Shown in pieces: positions 52,102 to 61,455 of a DNA stretch of 64,000 bases. The DNA is from Nocardioides islandensis (GTDB lineage: Bacteria; Actinomycetota; Actinomycetes; Propionibacteriales; Nocardioidaceae). The position numbers were made by a program, and so were the translations under genes. Position 1 is the first letter of the stretch; each line of letters starts with the position of its first letter. The DNA is taken from NCBI RefSeq assembly GCF_015352455.1, contig NZ_JADKPN010000008.1, positions 153,383-217,382 of the forward strand, given 5' to 3'. A model generated the notes under the pieces. That model was given only the letters and a program-made list of their open reading frames with translations, made no database searches and had not been told where the DNA came from.

Positions 52102-52104
52102 ACA

Positions 52105-52683
52105 ATGTCGGTCAACCCTGCGCCCCAGATCCCGGACTACGACCTCGACGACATGGTCGTGGTCACGGAGCCGGCGCAGCTGCGCGCCCTGGCCGACGAC
52201 CTGCGCGGGTCGTTGCTCGAGCTGGTCCTGGAGCGGGCCGCGACGGTGACCGAGCTGGCGCAGGCGGTCGGGCGGCCCAAGAGCACCGTCGCGTACCACG
52301 TGAACCTGCTCGTCGACGCCGGCCTGTTCAAGGTGGTGCGGACCCAGCGGGTGCGGGCGATCGAGGAGCGCTACTACGGACGGGTCGCGCGCACGATCTA
52401 CATCGGCGCGCTGGCCTCCGACGAGGACATCGCGCTGATCGCCAACATCGACGGTCTCGCCACGGCGTACGGCGAGTCCCGCCGCGCCAAGGAGATCGAC
52501 GACCTGCGCTGCACCCTCGTCCACGCCCGCATCGCCCGCGACGACGTCCGCGCCTTCTGGGCCGAGGTCCAGGAGGTCGCCCGCCGCTTCGCCCAGATCC
52601 CCCGCGCCGGCGACCAGGTCTACGGCTTCGTCGCGGGCCTCTACCCCACCGACGCCCCCACGCTCCCCGAGAAGGAGTCCTAG
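52105..52683 (+). CDS. ArsR-type winged-helix transcriptional regulator
   Basis: 192 residues. The winged-helix region is at about 28-90 (LRALADDLRGSLLELVLERAATVTELAQAVGRPKSTVAYHVNLLVDAGLFKVV), typical of ArsR-like regulators. The C-terminal half is helical with no metal-binding cysteines, so the signal is not a classical ArsR metal site. It is divergent from the hydrolase gene, which suggests local control. Followed by the opposed 22-bp repeat arrays. Confidence 0.85.
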   Translation: MSVNPAPQIPDYDLDDMVVVTEPAQLRALADDLRGSLLELVLERAATVTELAQAVGRPKSTVAYHVNLLVDAGLFKVVRTQRVRAIEERYYGRVARTIYIGALASDEDIALIANIDGLATAYGESRRAKEIDDLRCTLVHARIARDDVRAFWAEVQEVARRFAQIPRAGDQVYGFVAGLYPTDAPTLPEKES

Positions 52684-52684
52684 G

Positions 52685-52772
52685 GCCGAGTTGCGCCCCC
52701 GGCACCGCCGAGTTGCGCCCCCGGCACCGCCGAGTTGCGCCCCCGGCACCGCCGAGTTGCGCTCCCGGCACA
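52685..52772 (+). repeat. 22-bp tandem array, four units (left arm)
   Basis: Units GCCGAGTTGCGCCCCCGGCA plus CC at 52685, 52707, 52729 and 52751, the first three identical and the fourth with small changes. The core CGAGTTGCGCCCC is the reverse complement of the core in the right-hand array. Confidence 0.92.
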
Positions 52773-52787
52773 ACGGCGGGCTTCCGA

Positions 52788-52907
52788 GGCGCAACTCGCA
52801 CGTACCCGGGGCGCAACTCGCACGTACCCGGGGCGCAACTCGCACGTACCCGGGGCGCAACTCGCACGTACCCGGGGCGCAACTCGCACGTACCCGGGGC
52901 GCAGCTC
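52788..52907 (-). repeat. 22-bp tandem array, five units plus a fragment (right arm)
   Basis: Units GGCGCAACTCGCACGTACCC plus GG at 52788, 52810, 52832, 52854 and 52876, identical; a 10-bp fragment with one change follows. It faces the left array across the 15-bp spacer 52773-52787. The arms can pair between arrays through CGAGTTGCGCCCC. Confidence 0.92.
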
Positions 52908-52930
52908 AGGCGGATGACACGATGACACGC

Positions 52931-53779
52931 ATGCCGCACCCGAAGCCGGTCGCCCGACGCATGTTCGAGCTCACCGAGCCGATCTCGCTGGTCAACTTCT
53001 TCTCGCCGGAGCCCAACGACGCGATGACCGCCCTGGGTCTGCGCGACAACTACTGGGACGGGTACTTCGCCGGCCGCTCGGCGCCGCTCGGCCGCGTCCC
53101 CGCCGAGGTGGTGCACGCCGCCTTCTACAACTTCGGCCCCGGCGAGGCGGCCCGTCACATCCCGAGGGTCTGGGAGACCACGACGCCCGAGGCGGCGCAC
53201 GCCGCCCGGCAGCAGGGCTGCGTCGCGGCGCTGCGGAAGATCCTCGGCCACCTCACCGGGACACCCGGCCTCGCGCGCGCCGCGGATCTCCTCGCGAAGG
53301 CCTCCACCAGCGCCCCGACCAACGGCCGCGTGATGTACGCCGGCCTCCGCACGCTCCCGATGCCCGAGGAGCCCGTGACCCGTCTCTGGCACGCCGCCAA
53401 CATGCTGCGCGAGCACCGTGGGGACGGCCACATCGTGGCGCTGGTGTCCGAGCAGGTGAGTGGCACCGAGTCGCACGTCCTGAGCGCCCTCGACATGGGC
53501 ATCCACCCCGCGGAGTCGTTCGGCCGGATCCACCACCTCCCCCAGGCCTACCTGGCCGAGGTCATGGACGGCCTGCGCGACCGCGGCCTCCTCGACGCCG
53601 ACGGCCGCTTCACCGACGCCGGGCGAGCGACGAAGGACCGGATCGAGGCGCTGACCGACGCGCTCGCCGAGGCGCCGTACGACGGCCTCGAGCCGCCCGA
53701 GCTCGACGAGCTGGTCGCGTCCCTCGAGCCCATCACGCAACGCCTCGAGGAGACGGGGTCGAACTCGGAGGAGGCCTGA
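52931..53779 (+). CDS. SCO6745-like (helix-turn-helix-like) conserved protein
   Basis: 282 residues of an actinobacterial family typified by SCO6745: ARRMFELTEPISLVNFFSPEPNDAM at the N-terminus, DNYWDGYFAGRSAPLGR, AAFYNFGPGEAARHI, and the C-terminal VMDGLRDRGLLDADGRFTDAGR, which looks like a winged-helix of MarR kind. Function unknown. CACGAT lies 7 nt before the ATG at 52931; an in-frame ATG at 52922 would add three residues. Its promoter directly abuts the repeat array. Confidence 0.75.
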   Translation: MPHPKPVARRMFELTEPISLVNFFSPEPNDAMTALGLRDNYWDGYFAGRSAPLGRVPAEVVHAAFYNFGPGEAARHIPRVWETTTPEAAHAARQQGCVAALRKILGHLTGTPGLARAADLLAKASTSAPTNGRVMYAGLRTLPMPEEPVTRLWHAANMLREHRGDGHIVALVSEQVSGTESHVLSALDMGIHPAESFGRIHHLPQAYLAEVMDGLRDRGLLDADGRFTDAGRATKDRIEALTDALAEAPYDGLEPPELDELVASLEPITQRLEETGSNSEEA

Positions 53780-53785
53780 GCGCGC

Positions 53786-54073
53786 TCAGAACCGAATGGT
53801 GAGCTCGGCCGTGACCTCGTCGCCGACGGTGATGCCGGCGGGCTTGCGGACGGCGTCCTTGAGCGGCAGCAGGTACCCGCCGTCCTTGGGGAACAGCGAC
53901 GTCTCGAACGCGACCTCGTCGATCACGGCCGAGACCGGGATGACGCCCCAGCCGTACGTCGCCAGCCGGCGGACGTCGTGCACGTCCTCGGCGGCCTCCT
54001 CGGTGAGCGGGAGGTAGTAGTAGGGCGCGGGCCCGCGCCACTCGATCACCACGTTCGTGAACGTCAGCTCCAC
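53786..54073 (-). CDS. DUF1905 family protein
   Basis: 95 residues, all-beta small domain of the DUF1905 type (ELTFTNVVIEWRGPAPYYYLPL; WGVIPVSAVIDEVAFETSLFPKDGGYLLPLKDAVRK; TVGDEVTAELTIRF). Function unknown. The GTG at 54073 lies 17 bp after the DinB/pentapeptide gene and is probably cotranscribed with it. Converges on the SCO6745-like gene with a 6-bp gap. Confidence 0.82.
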   Translation of the reverse strand: MELTFTNVVIEWRGPAPYYYLPLTEEAAEDVHDVRRLATYGWGVIPVSAVIDEVAFETSLFPKDGGYLLPLKDAVRKPAGITVGDEVTAELTIRF

Positions 54074-54090
54074 TGGCTCGACCCCCTGGG

Positions 54091-54861
54091 TCAGTCTTGC
54101 GCCTCGAGGACCGCCAGGTCCCGCTCGGCGTACACCCGGTGGTACCACTCCTCGTTGAGCACGGTGAGCAGGCAGTCCCGCACCGAGAAGGTGGCTCCCT
54201 CGAGCGGCCAGCCCGGCCCGACGCAGGGGTCGGTCTCCCGCTCGAGCTCGGCCTCGGTCAGGTCGTCGACGACGCGGCGTACGAGCGCCATGGCGTCCTG
54301 CCGGATCGCCAGCGCCTCGTCGAGCGACGGCCGGGCGTCCCGGTCCTGCGGGATCTGGAGGTCCCGGAAGGTGTCCCACTGCAGCGACAGCGGGTGCCAG
54401 GGCGACGGGTCACCCAGCACGGCCCGCCCGACCCACGACTCACTGGCGAACGCGAGGTGCCGCAGGGTCTGCACGAACGACCACTCGCCCTCGACCGACT
54501 CGTGCAGCCGGTCCGGCGGCAGGCGGCGAGCCCGGTCGACGGTCGCGCCCCAGCGACGCTCGTTGATCTCCCAGGCGTCGCGGAACCCGTCCGCCGTCGT
54601 GGGCTTGAACTTCGTCCGGTCCGGATCACGCCGGTTCAGCTCGGCCTCGATGATCGGGCCGACCTCGACGCCGTTGATGACCAGCGATCCGATCTCGCCG
54701 TCGATGCGCGTGTTGTCGATCCCCACCCCGCGCATCAGCACGCCGTTCATGTCGCTCTCGCGGATGGTCGAGCCGTCGAACAGCACGAGCCTGAAGCTCG
54801 ACCCCGAGAGGTCGGTCTTCTCGTACGTCGATCCGGTCAGGTCCTGGAAGCCCTCGATCAT
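54091..54861 (-). CDS. DinB-like protein with pentapeptide-type N-terminus
   Basis: 256 residues. The N-terminal 65 residues have irregular pentapeptide-like steps (DLTGSTYEKTDLSGSSFRLVLFDGS). The rest is a DinB fold, with histidines in LRHLAFASESWVG and NEEWYHRVYAERDL. A third DinB-type gene in the window besides the 20.7-21.8 kb pair. Function unknown. Probably one transcript with the DUF1905 gene and maybe the EamA gene (9 bp upstream). Confidence 0.82.
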   Translation of the reverse strand: MIEGFQDLTGSTYEKTDLSGSSFRLVLFDGSTIRESDMNGVLMRGVGIDNTRIDGEIGSLVINGVEVGPIIEAELNRRDPDRTKFKPTTADGFRDAWEINERRWGATVDRARRLPPDRLHESVEGEWSFVQTLRHLAFASESWVGRAVLGDPSPWHPLSLQWDTFRDLQIPQDRDARPSLDEALAIRQDAMALVRRVVDDLTEAELERETDPCVGPGWPLEGATFSVRDCLLTVLNEEWYHRVYAERDLAVLEAQD

Positions 54862-54870
54862 GCCGCCAGG

Positions 54871-55878
54871 TTAGGAGGTGATCCGGACGTCGCCCGTCCT
54901 GATGGCCTCCTGCACGCCCGCCTCCTCGGCGGACACCCGGTTCGCCCGGCGTTCGGCGGACACCACGATCGCGACCGCCCCGACGACGATGCCGCCGCCG
55001 ATGACGATCGGCAGCGTGACCGGCTCGGAGAGGATCAGCCAGCCCAGGAACACGGCCACGACCGGGTTCACGTAGGCGTAGGTCGCGACCAGCGAGATCG
55101 GCGCGACGCCCAGCACCCACACGTACGCCGTGAACGCCACCACCGACCCGAACGTCACCAGGTAGGCCCAGGCCAGCCAGGCGTCCAGTGGCGCGGCCAC
55201 CGGGAGCAGGTGCTCGCCCCGGAACGCCGCCAGCAGCAGCAGCCACAGCGAGCCGAACAGCATCTCGTAGACCGTCAGCACGAACGCGTCCTTCGGCAGC
55301 GGCAGCCGCGGCGTCGACCACGAGCCCAGCGACCAGAACACCGTCGCGGACATGACGACGAGGCTGGCCCCGATCTTCACCTCGCCGCCGAGGCCGGACG
55401 AGGCGATGAGCAGCACCAGCCCACCGAAGCCCAGGAGGGTGCCGAGCGTCGTACGTCGGGTGGGCCGGTCGCCCGCCACCCGCCGGTAGACGATCACCCA
55501 CAGCGGCACGGCGGCGATCAGCAGCGCGGCCACGCCCGACGGCGTGCCCATGTGCTCCCCCAACGTCACCAGTCCGTTGCCGAGGGCCGGCAGCAGCAGG
55601 CCGAGGACCGCACACCCGACCAGCTCGCGCGGCGTCGCGCGCAGCCGCCGCACCCCGCTCCGGGCAGCCAGGATCGCGCCGAGCAGCAGGCCGGCGACGA
55701 GGTAGCGCCAGCTCGCGGACGCCAGCGGCGGGAGGTCCTCCACCATCACCCGGATGGCGAGGTACGTGGAGCCCCAGACGACGTAGACGATGCCCAGGGC
55801 GACCGCGACCAGCCACGCCGCCGGCGCCACGGCCGTCGGCAGTGTCACATGCGTCTGATCGGTTTGCTCCTGTCGCAC
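54871..55878 (-). CDS. EamA family (DMT) transporter
   Basis: 335 residues with ten predicted helices in two EamA repeats. The start LVAVALGIVYVVWGSTYLAIR is typical of the RhaT/YdcZ-like drug/metabolite exporters. A cytosolic C-terminal tail (RRANRVSAEEAGVQ) follows. Substrate unknown. The GTG at 55878 is preceded at 6 nt by TAGGCT, giving a leaderless start. Two direct repeats at 55919-55948 sit upstream. Confidence 0.87.
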   Translation of the reverse strand: MRQEQTDQTHVTLPTAVAPAAWLVAVALGIVYVVWGSTYLAIRVMVEDLPPLASASWRYLVAGLLLGAILAARSGVRRLRATPRELVGCAVLGLLLPALGNGLVTLGEHMGTPSGVAALLIAAVPLWVIVYRRVAGDRPTRRTTLGTLLGFGGLVLLIASSGLGGEVKIGASLVVMSATVFWSLGSWSTPRLPLPKDAFVLTVYEMLFGSLWLLLLAAFRGEHLLPVAAPLDAWLAWAYLVTFGSVVAFTAYVWVLGVAPISLVATYAYVNPVVAVFLGWLILSEPVTLPIVIGGGIVVGAVAIVVSAERRANRVSAEEAGVQEAIRTGDVRITS

Positions 55879-55884
55879 ACCGTC

Positions 55885-55890
55885 AGCCTA
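55885..55890 (-). promoter_or_regulatory. Leaderless -10 (TAGGCT) of the EamA gene
   Basis: TAGGCT on the minus strand, 6 nt before the GTG at 55878. Confidence 0.5.
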
Positions 55891-55918
55891 GGTGCGCGCA
55901 CCGACGTTCCCCGAGTGG

Positions 55919-55948
55919 TTTCCGGACAACGAACCGCGATTTCCGGAC
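55919..55948. promoter_or_regulatory. Direct repeat TTTCCGGAC, 21-bp period, upstream of the EamA promoter
   Basis: Two exact 9-bp copies (55919-55927, 55940-55948) on the same face of the helix, about 40-70 bp upstream of the EamA start, as expected for an activator that binds as a tandem dimer. Confidence 0.4.
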
Positions 55949-55977
55949 GCTTCGACGTGCTCAGCGGAGCCTGCGAG

Positions 55978-57201
55978 TCAGCCGGTGACGCGCAGGGTGA
56001 ACCACGAGGACTTGAGCCCGACGCGCAGCCGGAAGTCCTCGCCGGTCGTCTGTACCGAGCCGCCCGTGCCGGTGAGGGTCATCGTCGTGGCCCGGCCGCC
56101 CCACTCGCCGTTGCCGTCGCGCGAGTCGACCGCGATGGAGGTCAGCGTGCCGACCGCCGGGTAGTTCTTCTCGACGTTGCCCGCGGTGAGGGGCAGGGTC
56201 CAGGTCGTGTTCGGGTTGCCGGACCACCCGTCGTACGGGTCCTGCTGCGCGACGAGGTAGGGCACCGAGCCCGCCGCGCTCCAGCCCCCGTTGCTGGAGG
56301 AGAACTGGGTGAACGCCGGAGTGCCCTCGGCGTCCCGGCGTACCTGCCCCGCCGTCGCGTCGACGGCGGCGTTGGTCGACGCGTACTCGGCCGTGAAGCC
56401 GCCGTAGACCTGGCACGAGGTGGTGTCGCAGATCTGGTAGATCGAGGAGAGGGGGTTCTGCATCTCGTAGGCCGCGTACGTGCGCGCCGCGATCGCCTGG
56501 GACTCCAGCGCGGCGGGGTGCCAGGACGTGAAGGTCTCCCGCGGCACCACGCCCTTGAGGTAGCTGTCGAGCGGGAGCCGGTTGACCGTGCGCCGCTTGG
56601 GCTTCCCGGGCTTCGGGGCCCGCGACGCCAGCGCGCCGCGGTAGGCGACCTTGCCGTGCGGCAGTACCAGGGTGATGGGCTGGCCGCCCGCGGAGAGCTC
56701 GGCGTCGCCCTTCAGGGTCTTCCACGTCACCCAGCGGCCCTTGAAGAACGACACCAGGGTCTTGGTGCCCGAGCCGGCGGCGAGGCGCCACTTGGTCGCA
56801 CCCTTGTCGGGCAGCGGCGTCTTGGTCCTGGTCGCCAGGTCCCGGACCTTCAGGCCGGGTCGGGCGACGACGATCGTGTTGCTGTCGTTGTCGGCGGTGA
56901 TCCACACCCGCACCTGGCCGCCGAGCTGCCCGGTCGTCGTACCGGGGTAGTAGAAGTCCATGATCTGCGCGGACGTGAGCCCCTGACGCGCAGCACCCTC
57001 CGAGCCGTACTGCGACATCCCGCGCCCGTGCCCGTAGCCGTGGCCGTCGACCGCGATGGTGGAGGTCGGCGTGATCGTCCAGACCTCGCTCTTCCGCGCG
57101 ACCGGCGCGGCCGCCTCCGCGGGCAGGGCCGCCAGGGTCAGGGCGGCCGCGGTCATGGCGACCAGGGGCAGGGCGGGCAGCGACGTCCGAGTCCGGGGCA
57201 T
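55978..57201 (-). CDS. SpoIID/LytB-domain protein
   Basis: 407 residues. Signal peptide (about 1-31, ending AALPAEAAA), then the SpoIID region: GHGYGHGRGMSQYGSEGAARQG, the DFYYPGT start, LKGVVPRETFTSWHPAALESQAIAARTYAA and a final YDGWSGNP-N-TTW block. Known SpoIID is a lytic transglycosylase acting on denuded peptidoglycan; non-sporulating actinobacteria carry such proteins as cell-wall enzymes. Two Cys in ICDTTSCQVYGG may form a disulfide. TACTCT lies 8 nt before the ATG at 57201. Confidence 0.88.
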   Translation of the reverse strand: MPRTRTSLPALPLVAMTAAALTLAALPAEAAAPVARKSEVWTITPTSTIAVDGHGYGHGRGMSQYGSEGAARQGLTSAQIMDFYYPGTTTGQLGGQVRVWITADNDSNTIVVARPGLKVRDLATRTKTPLPDKGATKWRLAAGSGTKTLVSFFKGRWVTWKTLKGDAELSAGGQPITLVLPHGKVAYRGALASRAPKPGKPKRRTVNRLPLDSYLKGVVPRETFTSWHPAALESQAIAARTYAAYEMQNPLSSIYQICDTTSCQVYGGFTAEYASTNAAVDATAGQVRRDAEGTPAFTQFSSSNGGWSAAGSVPYLVAQQDPYDGWSGNPNTTWTLPLTAGNVEKNYPAVGTLTSIAVDSRDGNGEWGGRATTMTLTGTGGSVQTTGEDFRLRVGLKSSWFTLRVTG

Positions 57202-57243
57202 GTCGGTTGAGAGTAGCCAGGGCTGGGGAAAGTTCGAGGAACC

Positions 57244-58560
57244 TCAGGCCGGCAGCTCGCACGCCTTCTTGAACTCGACCTTGCGGCAGGTGTCGGTGCC
57301 CGGGCCGCCGTTGGCGACGTCCTTGCCGGCGCCGCCGAACAGGCGGTCGTCGCCCGCGCCGCCCTTGAGGTTGTCATTGCCGAGCGAACCGGTGACGCGG
57401 TCGTTGCCGCCGGCCATGGAGGCGAAGACGCTCCCCCCACCGGACAGCAGGACCGTCTCGTCGGCGGCGGTCCCGACCACCCGCCACCGGGGCCCGGTCT
57501 CGTCCGGGAAGCCGGCCATCGACAGCTCCTCGACCGCCGCGATGAAGCCGCAGGTCTCCTCGCGGAACCGCACGCCGAACCCGCCCTCCTTCAGGTCCAC
57601 GTCGACGTGCGCGTGCTTGGCGATCGGGGCGACGTACGGCACCAACAGGTCCTTCCCGCTGCCGCCGGTCACCGACACGCAGGCCTCGCGGCGCATCGCG
57701 TAGACGGTGACCAGGTCCGCGCCCGGCCCGCCCTCGACGGTCACCGCGCCGTCCGGCGGCCGGATGACGGTGAGCTCGTCGGCCGAGGCGTCGCCCTCGA
57801 GCGTGTCGTGGCCGCCGTACGACGTGATCGTGTCGCGCCCGATCCCGCCGACGAGCACGTCGTCGCCCACCCGGGCACCTCCCGGGCCGTCCACGATGAG
57901 GTCGCGCCCGCCACCTCCGTCGACGTGGTCCGATCCGGCCCGGGCGAAGATCTCGTCGCCGGCGGGCGACCCGGTGAGGACGTCGGCGTGGTCGGAGCCG
58001 ATGAGGGCGAGGAACGGGTGCCTGACGAGCAGGTCCTTCCCGTCGCCCTGCGCGTGGCCGCGACCCTTCGGCGTGCCGAGGGTGACGACGACGCGGAACT
58101 TCGAGTCCTTGTAGGACAGCCGGTCGCGCTCCAGGGACCCGAAGGTCTGCTGGCGGTCGTCGTACCCGAGGTCGATCAGGTCGTCACCCGGCCCGCCCTG
58201 GATCGAGTCGCCGACCATCAGCCGTACGCCGGCGTCGGACCGTTGCTCCGACCGACCGTCGGCCCCGCCGAAGAGCTTGTCGTCCCCCGGTCCGCCCTGG
58301 ATGAGGTCGCGGCCGGCGCCACCGCAGATCACGTCCTTGCCGCCACGTCCGTCGACGCGGTCGTCGCCGCCCAGCGCCAGGATCACGTCCTTCTTGTCGG
58401 TCCCGCGCAGGTGGTCGTTGCCGTCCGTGCCGAGGATCGTCACCGCGCGGCCCTTGCAGGTCGGCGCCGCCGCGGCCGCGCCCACGGTCGAGGCCGGCGC
58501 GGCCGGGATCACGACGGCGGCGGCCAGGAGCGCCATCGTGGCGACAGGAGTGGTCCTCAT
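57244..58560 (-). CDS. Secreted RTX-type calcium-binding protein, single-module
   Basis: 438 residues from the ATG at 58560 (a -10-like CAGGTT is 7 nt upstream; the GTG at 58569 would add three residues). Signal peptide to about 30. One copy of the module that appears twice in the 35383-37893 and 38053-40431 genes: Cys35 in CKGRAVTILGTDGNDHLRGT, Cys79 exactly 44 later in DVICGGAGRD, a middle segment FIAAVEELSMAG ending RWRVVGTAADETVL, RTX nonapeptides (GGAGDDRLFGGAGKD) and the closing DTCRKVEFKKAC, nine apart. Extra Cys in MRREACVSV and EETCGFIAA may pair as well. No catalytic domain. Confidence 0.85.
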   Translation of the reverse strand: MRTTPVATMALLAAAVVIPAAPASTVGAAAAAPTCKGRAVTILGTDGNDHLRGTDKKDVILALGGDDRVDGRGGKDVICGGAGRDLIQGGPGDDKLFGGADGRSEQRSDAGVRLMVGDSIQGGPGDDLIDLGYDDRQQTFGSLERDRLSYKDSKFRVVVTLGTPKGRGHAQGDGKDLLVRHPFLALIGSDHADVLTGSPAGDEIFARAGSDHVDGGGGRDLIVDGPGGARVGDDVLVGGIGRDTITSYGGHDTLEGDASADELTVIRPPDGAVTVEGGPGADLVTVYAMRREACVSVTGGSGKDLLVPYVAPIAKHAHVDVDLKEGGFGVRFREETCGFIAAVEELSMAGFPDETGPRWRVVGTAADETVLLSGGGSVFASMAGGNDRVTGSLGNDNLKGGAGDDRLFGGAGKDVANGGPGTDTCRKVEFKKACELPA

Positions 58561-58581
58561 GGGGACCAACCTGGACCGCCG

Positions 58582-59982
58582 TCAGACGTGGTGCAACCGG
58601 CGCGCCGCCTCGGCGACCGAACCGCTCATCGACGGGTACACCGTGAACGCGTGGGCGAGCTGGTCGGCGGTGAGCCGCTCGGCGACGGCGAGGCTCAGCG
58701 GGTGGATCAGCTCGCTGGCGCGCGGCGCCACGATGACGCCGCCGACGACGATGCCGGTGCCGGGCCGGCAGAAGAGCTTGACGAAGCCGTCGCGGACTCC
58801 CTGCATCTTGGCGCGGGCGTTGGTGGCCAGCGGCAGCATCACCTGCTCGGCCTGCATCTCCCCCGCGTCCACGGCCCGTTGGGAGACGCCGACGGTCGCG
58901 ATCTCGGGAGCGGTGAAGACGTTGGACGAGACGGTCGCGAGGTCGAGCGGTGCCACGGCGTCGCCGAGGTAGTGCCACATCGCGATCCGGCCCTGCATGG
59001 CCGCGACGGAGGCGAGCATGAGGACGCCGGTGCAGTCGCCCGCGGCGTACACGCCTCGGGCCGAGGTCCGGGAGACGCGGTCGACATCGACGAACCCGTT
59101 GGCGTCGAGCAGGACACCTGCTTCCTCGAGTCCCATGTCCTGGGTCAGCGGCACGGAGCCGAGCGCGAGGATGCAGTGCGAGCCCTCGACCGTCCGGCCG
59201 TCGGTGAGCGTCACCGTCACGGTGTCCCCGTGCCGCTCGACCGAGGCCATCCGCGACCTCGACAGCACGTTCATCCCGCGCCGGGTGAGCACGTCCTCGA
59301 GCACCTTCGCCGCGTCGGCGTCCTCGCCGGGCAGCACGCGGTCGCGGGAGGAGACGAGGGTGACCTCGATGCCGAGCGAGAGGTACGCCGAGGCGAACTC
59401 GGCCCCGGTCACGCCGGAGCCCACGACGACGAGGTGCGTGGGCACGTCGTCGAGGTCGTAGACCTGCTCCCACGTGAGGATCCGCTCGCCGTCGGGCTCC
59501 GCGGTCGGCAGCGTGCGCGGTGCGGCTCCCGTCGCGACGAGGATGGCGTCGGCGCGGAGCATGCTCTCCCCACCGGGACCGTCCACGGCGACGCGGTCGA
59601 CCCCGGCCAGCGAGCCGCGCCCGACGACGACGTCCACGCCCTCCTTCTCCAGGCGGCGGCCGATGTCGCCGGACTGGTCGGCGGCCAGCTGCTTGACGCG
59701 CTTGTTCACGCGCGGCAGGTCGACGGCGAACGTCGTCGCGACATCGCCCTCGTGGTCGGTCACCCGCACGCCGAGCTCGGCGGCGTCGGCCATGTCCGTC
59801 ATCAGCTCGGCGGTCGCGATCAGCGTCTTGCTCGGCACGCAGTCGGTCAGCACGGCCGAGCCGCCCAGTCCGTCGGAGTCGACGACGGTCACCTTGGCGC
59901 CGAGCTGGGAGGCCACCAGCGCGGCCTCGTAGCCGCCGGGACCGCCCCCGACGATCACGACCCGGTGCGGCGCCCGCTCCAC
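58582..59982 (-). CDS. NAD(P)H quinone reductase-like flavoprotein (LpdA/Rv3303c type)
   Basis: 466 residues of the FAD disulfide-reductase superfamily: VVIVGGGPGGYEAALVA for FAD, HLVVVGSGVTGAEFASAY for NAD(P), ARGVYAAGDCTG. The redox disulfide is broken: the first Cys is Ala43 and only Cys48 remains (GGSAVLTDCVPSK), and the catalytic His near the C-terminus is replaced (AFTVYPSMSGS). So it cannot be a lipoamide dehydrogenase. The same pattern occurs in M. tuberculosis LpdA, which reduces quinones. It lies 16 bp after the true lpd gene and is likely cotranscribed with it. Confidence 0.85.
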   Translation of the reverse strand: MERAPHRVVIVGGGPGGYEAALVASQLGAKVTVVDSDGLGGSAVLTDCVPSKTLIATAELMTDMADAAELGVRVTDHEGDVATTFAVDLPRVNKRVKQLAADQSGDIGRRLEKEGVDVVVGRGSLAGVDRVAVDGPGGESMLRADAILVATGAAPRTLPTAEPDGERILTWEQVYDLDDVPTHLVVVGSGVTGAEFASAYLSLGIEVTLVSSRDRVLPGEDADAAKVLEDVLTRRGMNVLSRSRMASVERHGDTVTVTLTDGRTVEGSHCILALGSVPLTQDMGLEEAGVLLDANGFVDVDRVSRTSARGVYAAGDCTGVLMLASVAAMQGRIAMWHYLGDAVAPLDLATVSSNVFTAPEIATVGVSQRAVDAGEMQAEQVMLPLATNARAKMQGVRDGFVKLFCRPGTGIVVGGVIVAPRASELIHPLSLAVAERLTADQLAHAFTVYPSMSGSVAEAARRLHHV

Positions 59983-59998
59983 GTGACGGCTCTCCCGC

Positions 59999-61396
<1,398 letters not shown>

Positions 61397-61402
61397 GCGC
61401 CC

Positions 61403-61408
61403 ACCCTA
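61403..61408 (-). promoter_or_regulatory. Leaderless -10 (TAGGGT) of lpd
   Basis: TAGGGT on the minus strand, 6 nt before the GTG at 61396. Confidence 0.5.
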
Positions 61409-61455
61409 TTGCCGCTGCGAGGGAAGGCCGATTCCAGCCTTTAGGCTTGCGGCTC

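Noticed and set aside
52685..52907. CRISPR array
   Set aside because: Units of 22 bp follow each other without spacers, two unit types face each other, and no cas gene is present.
57244..57440. Separate small gene on the minus strand inside the single-module RTX gene
   Set aside because: It is an out-of-frame reading of the RTX repeat region, which is low in complexity.
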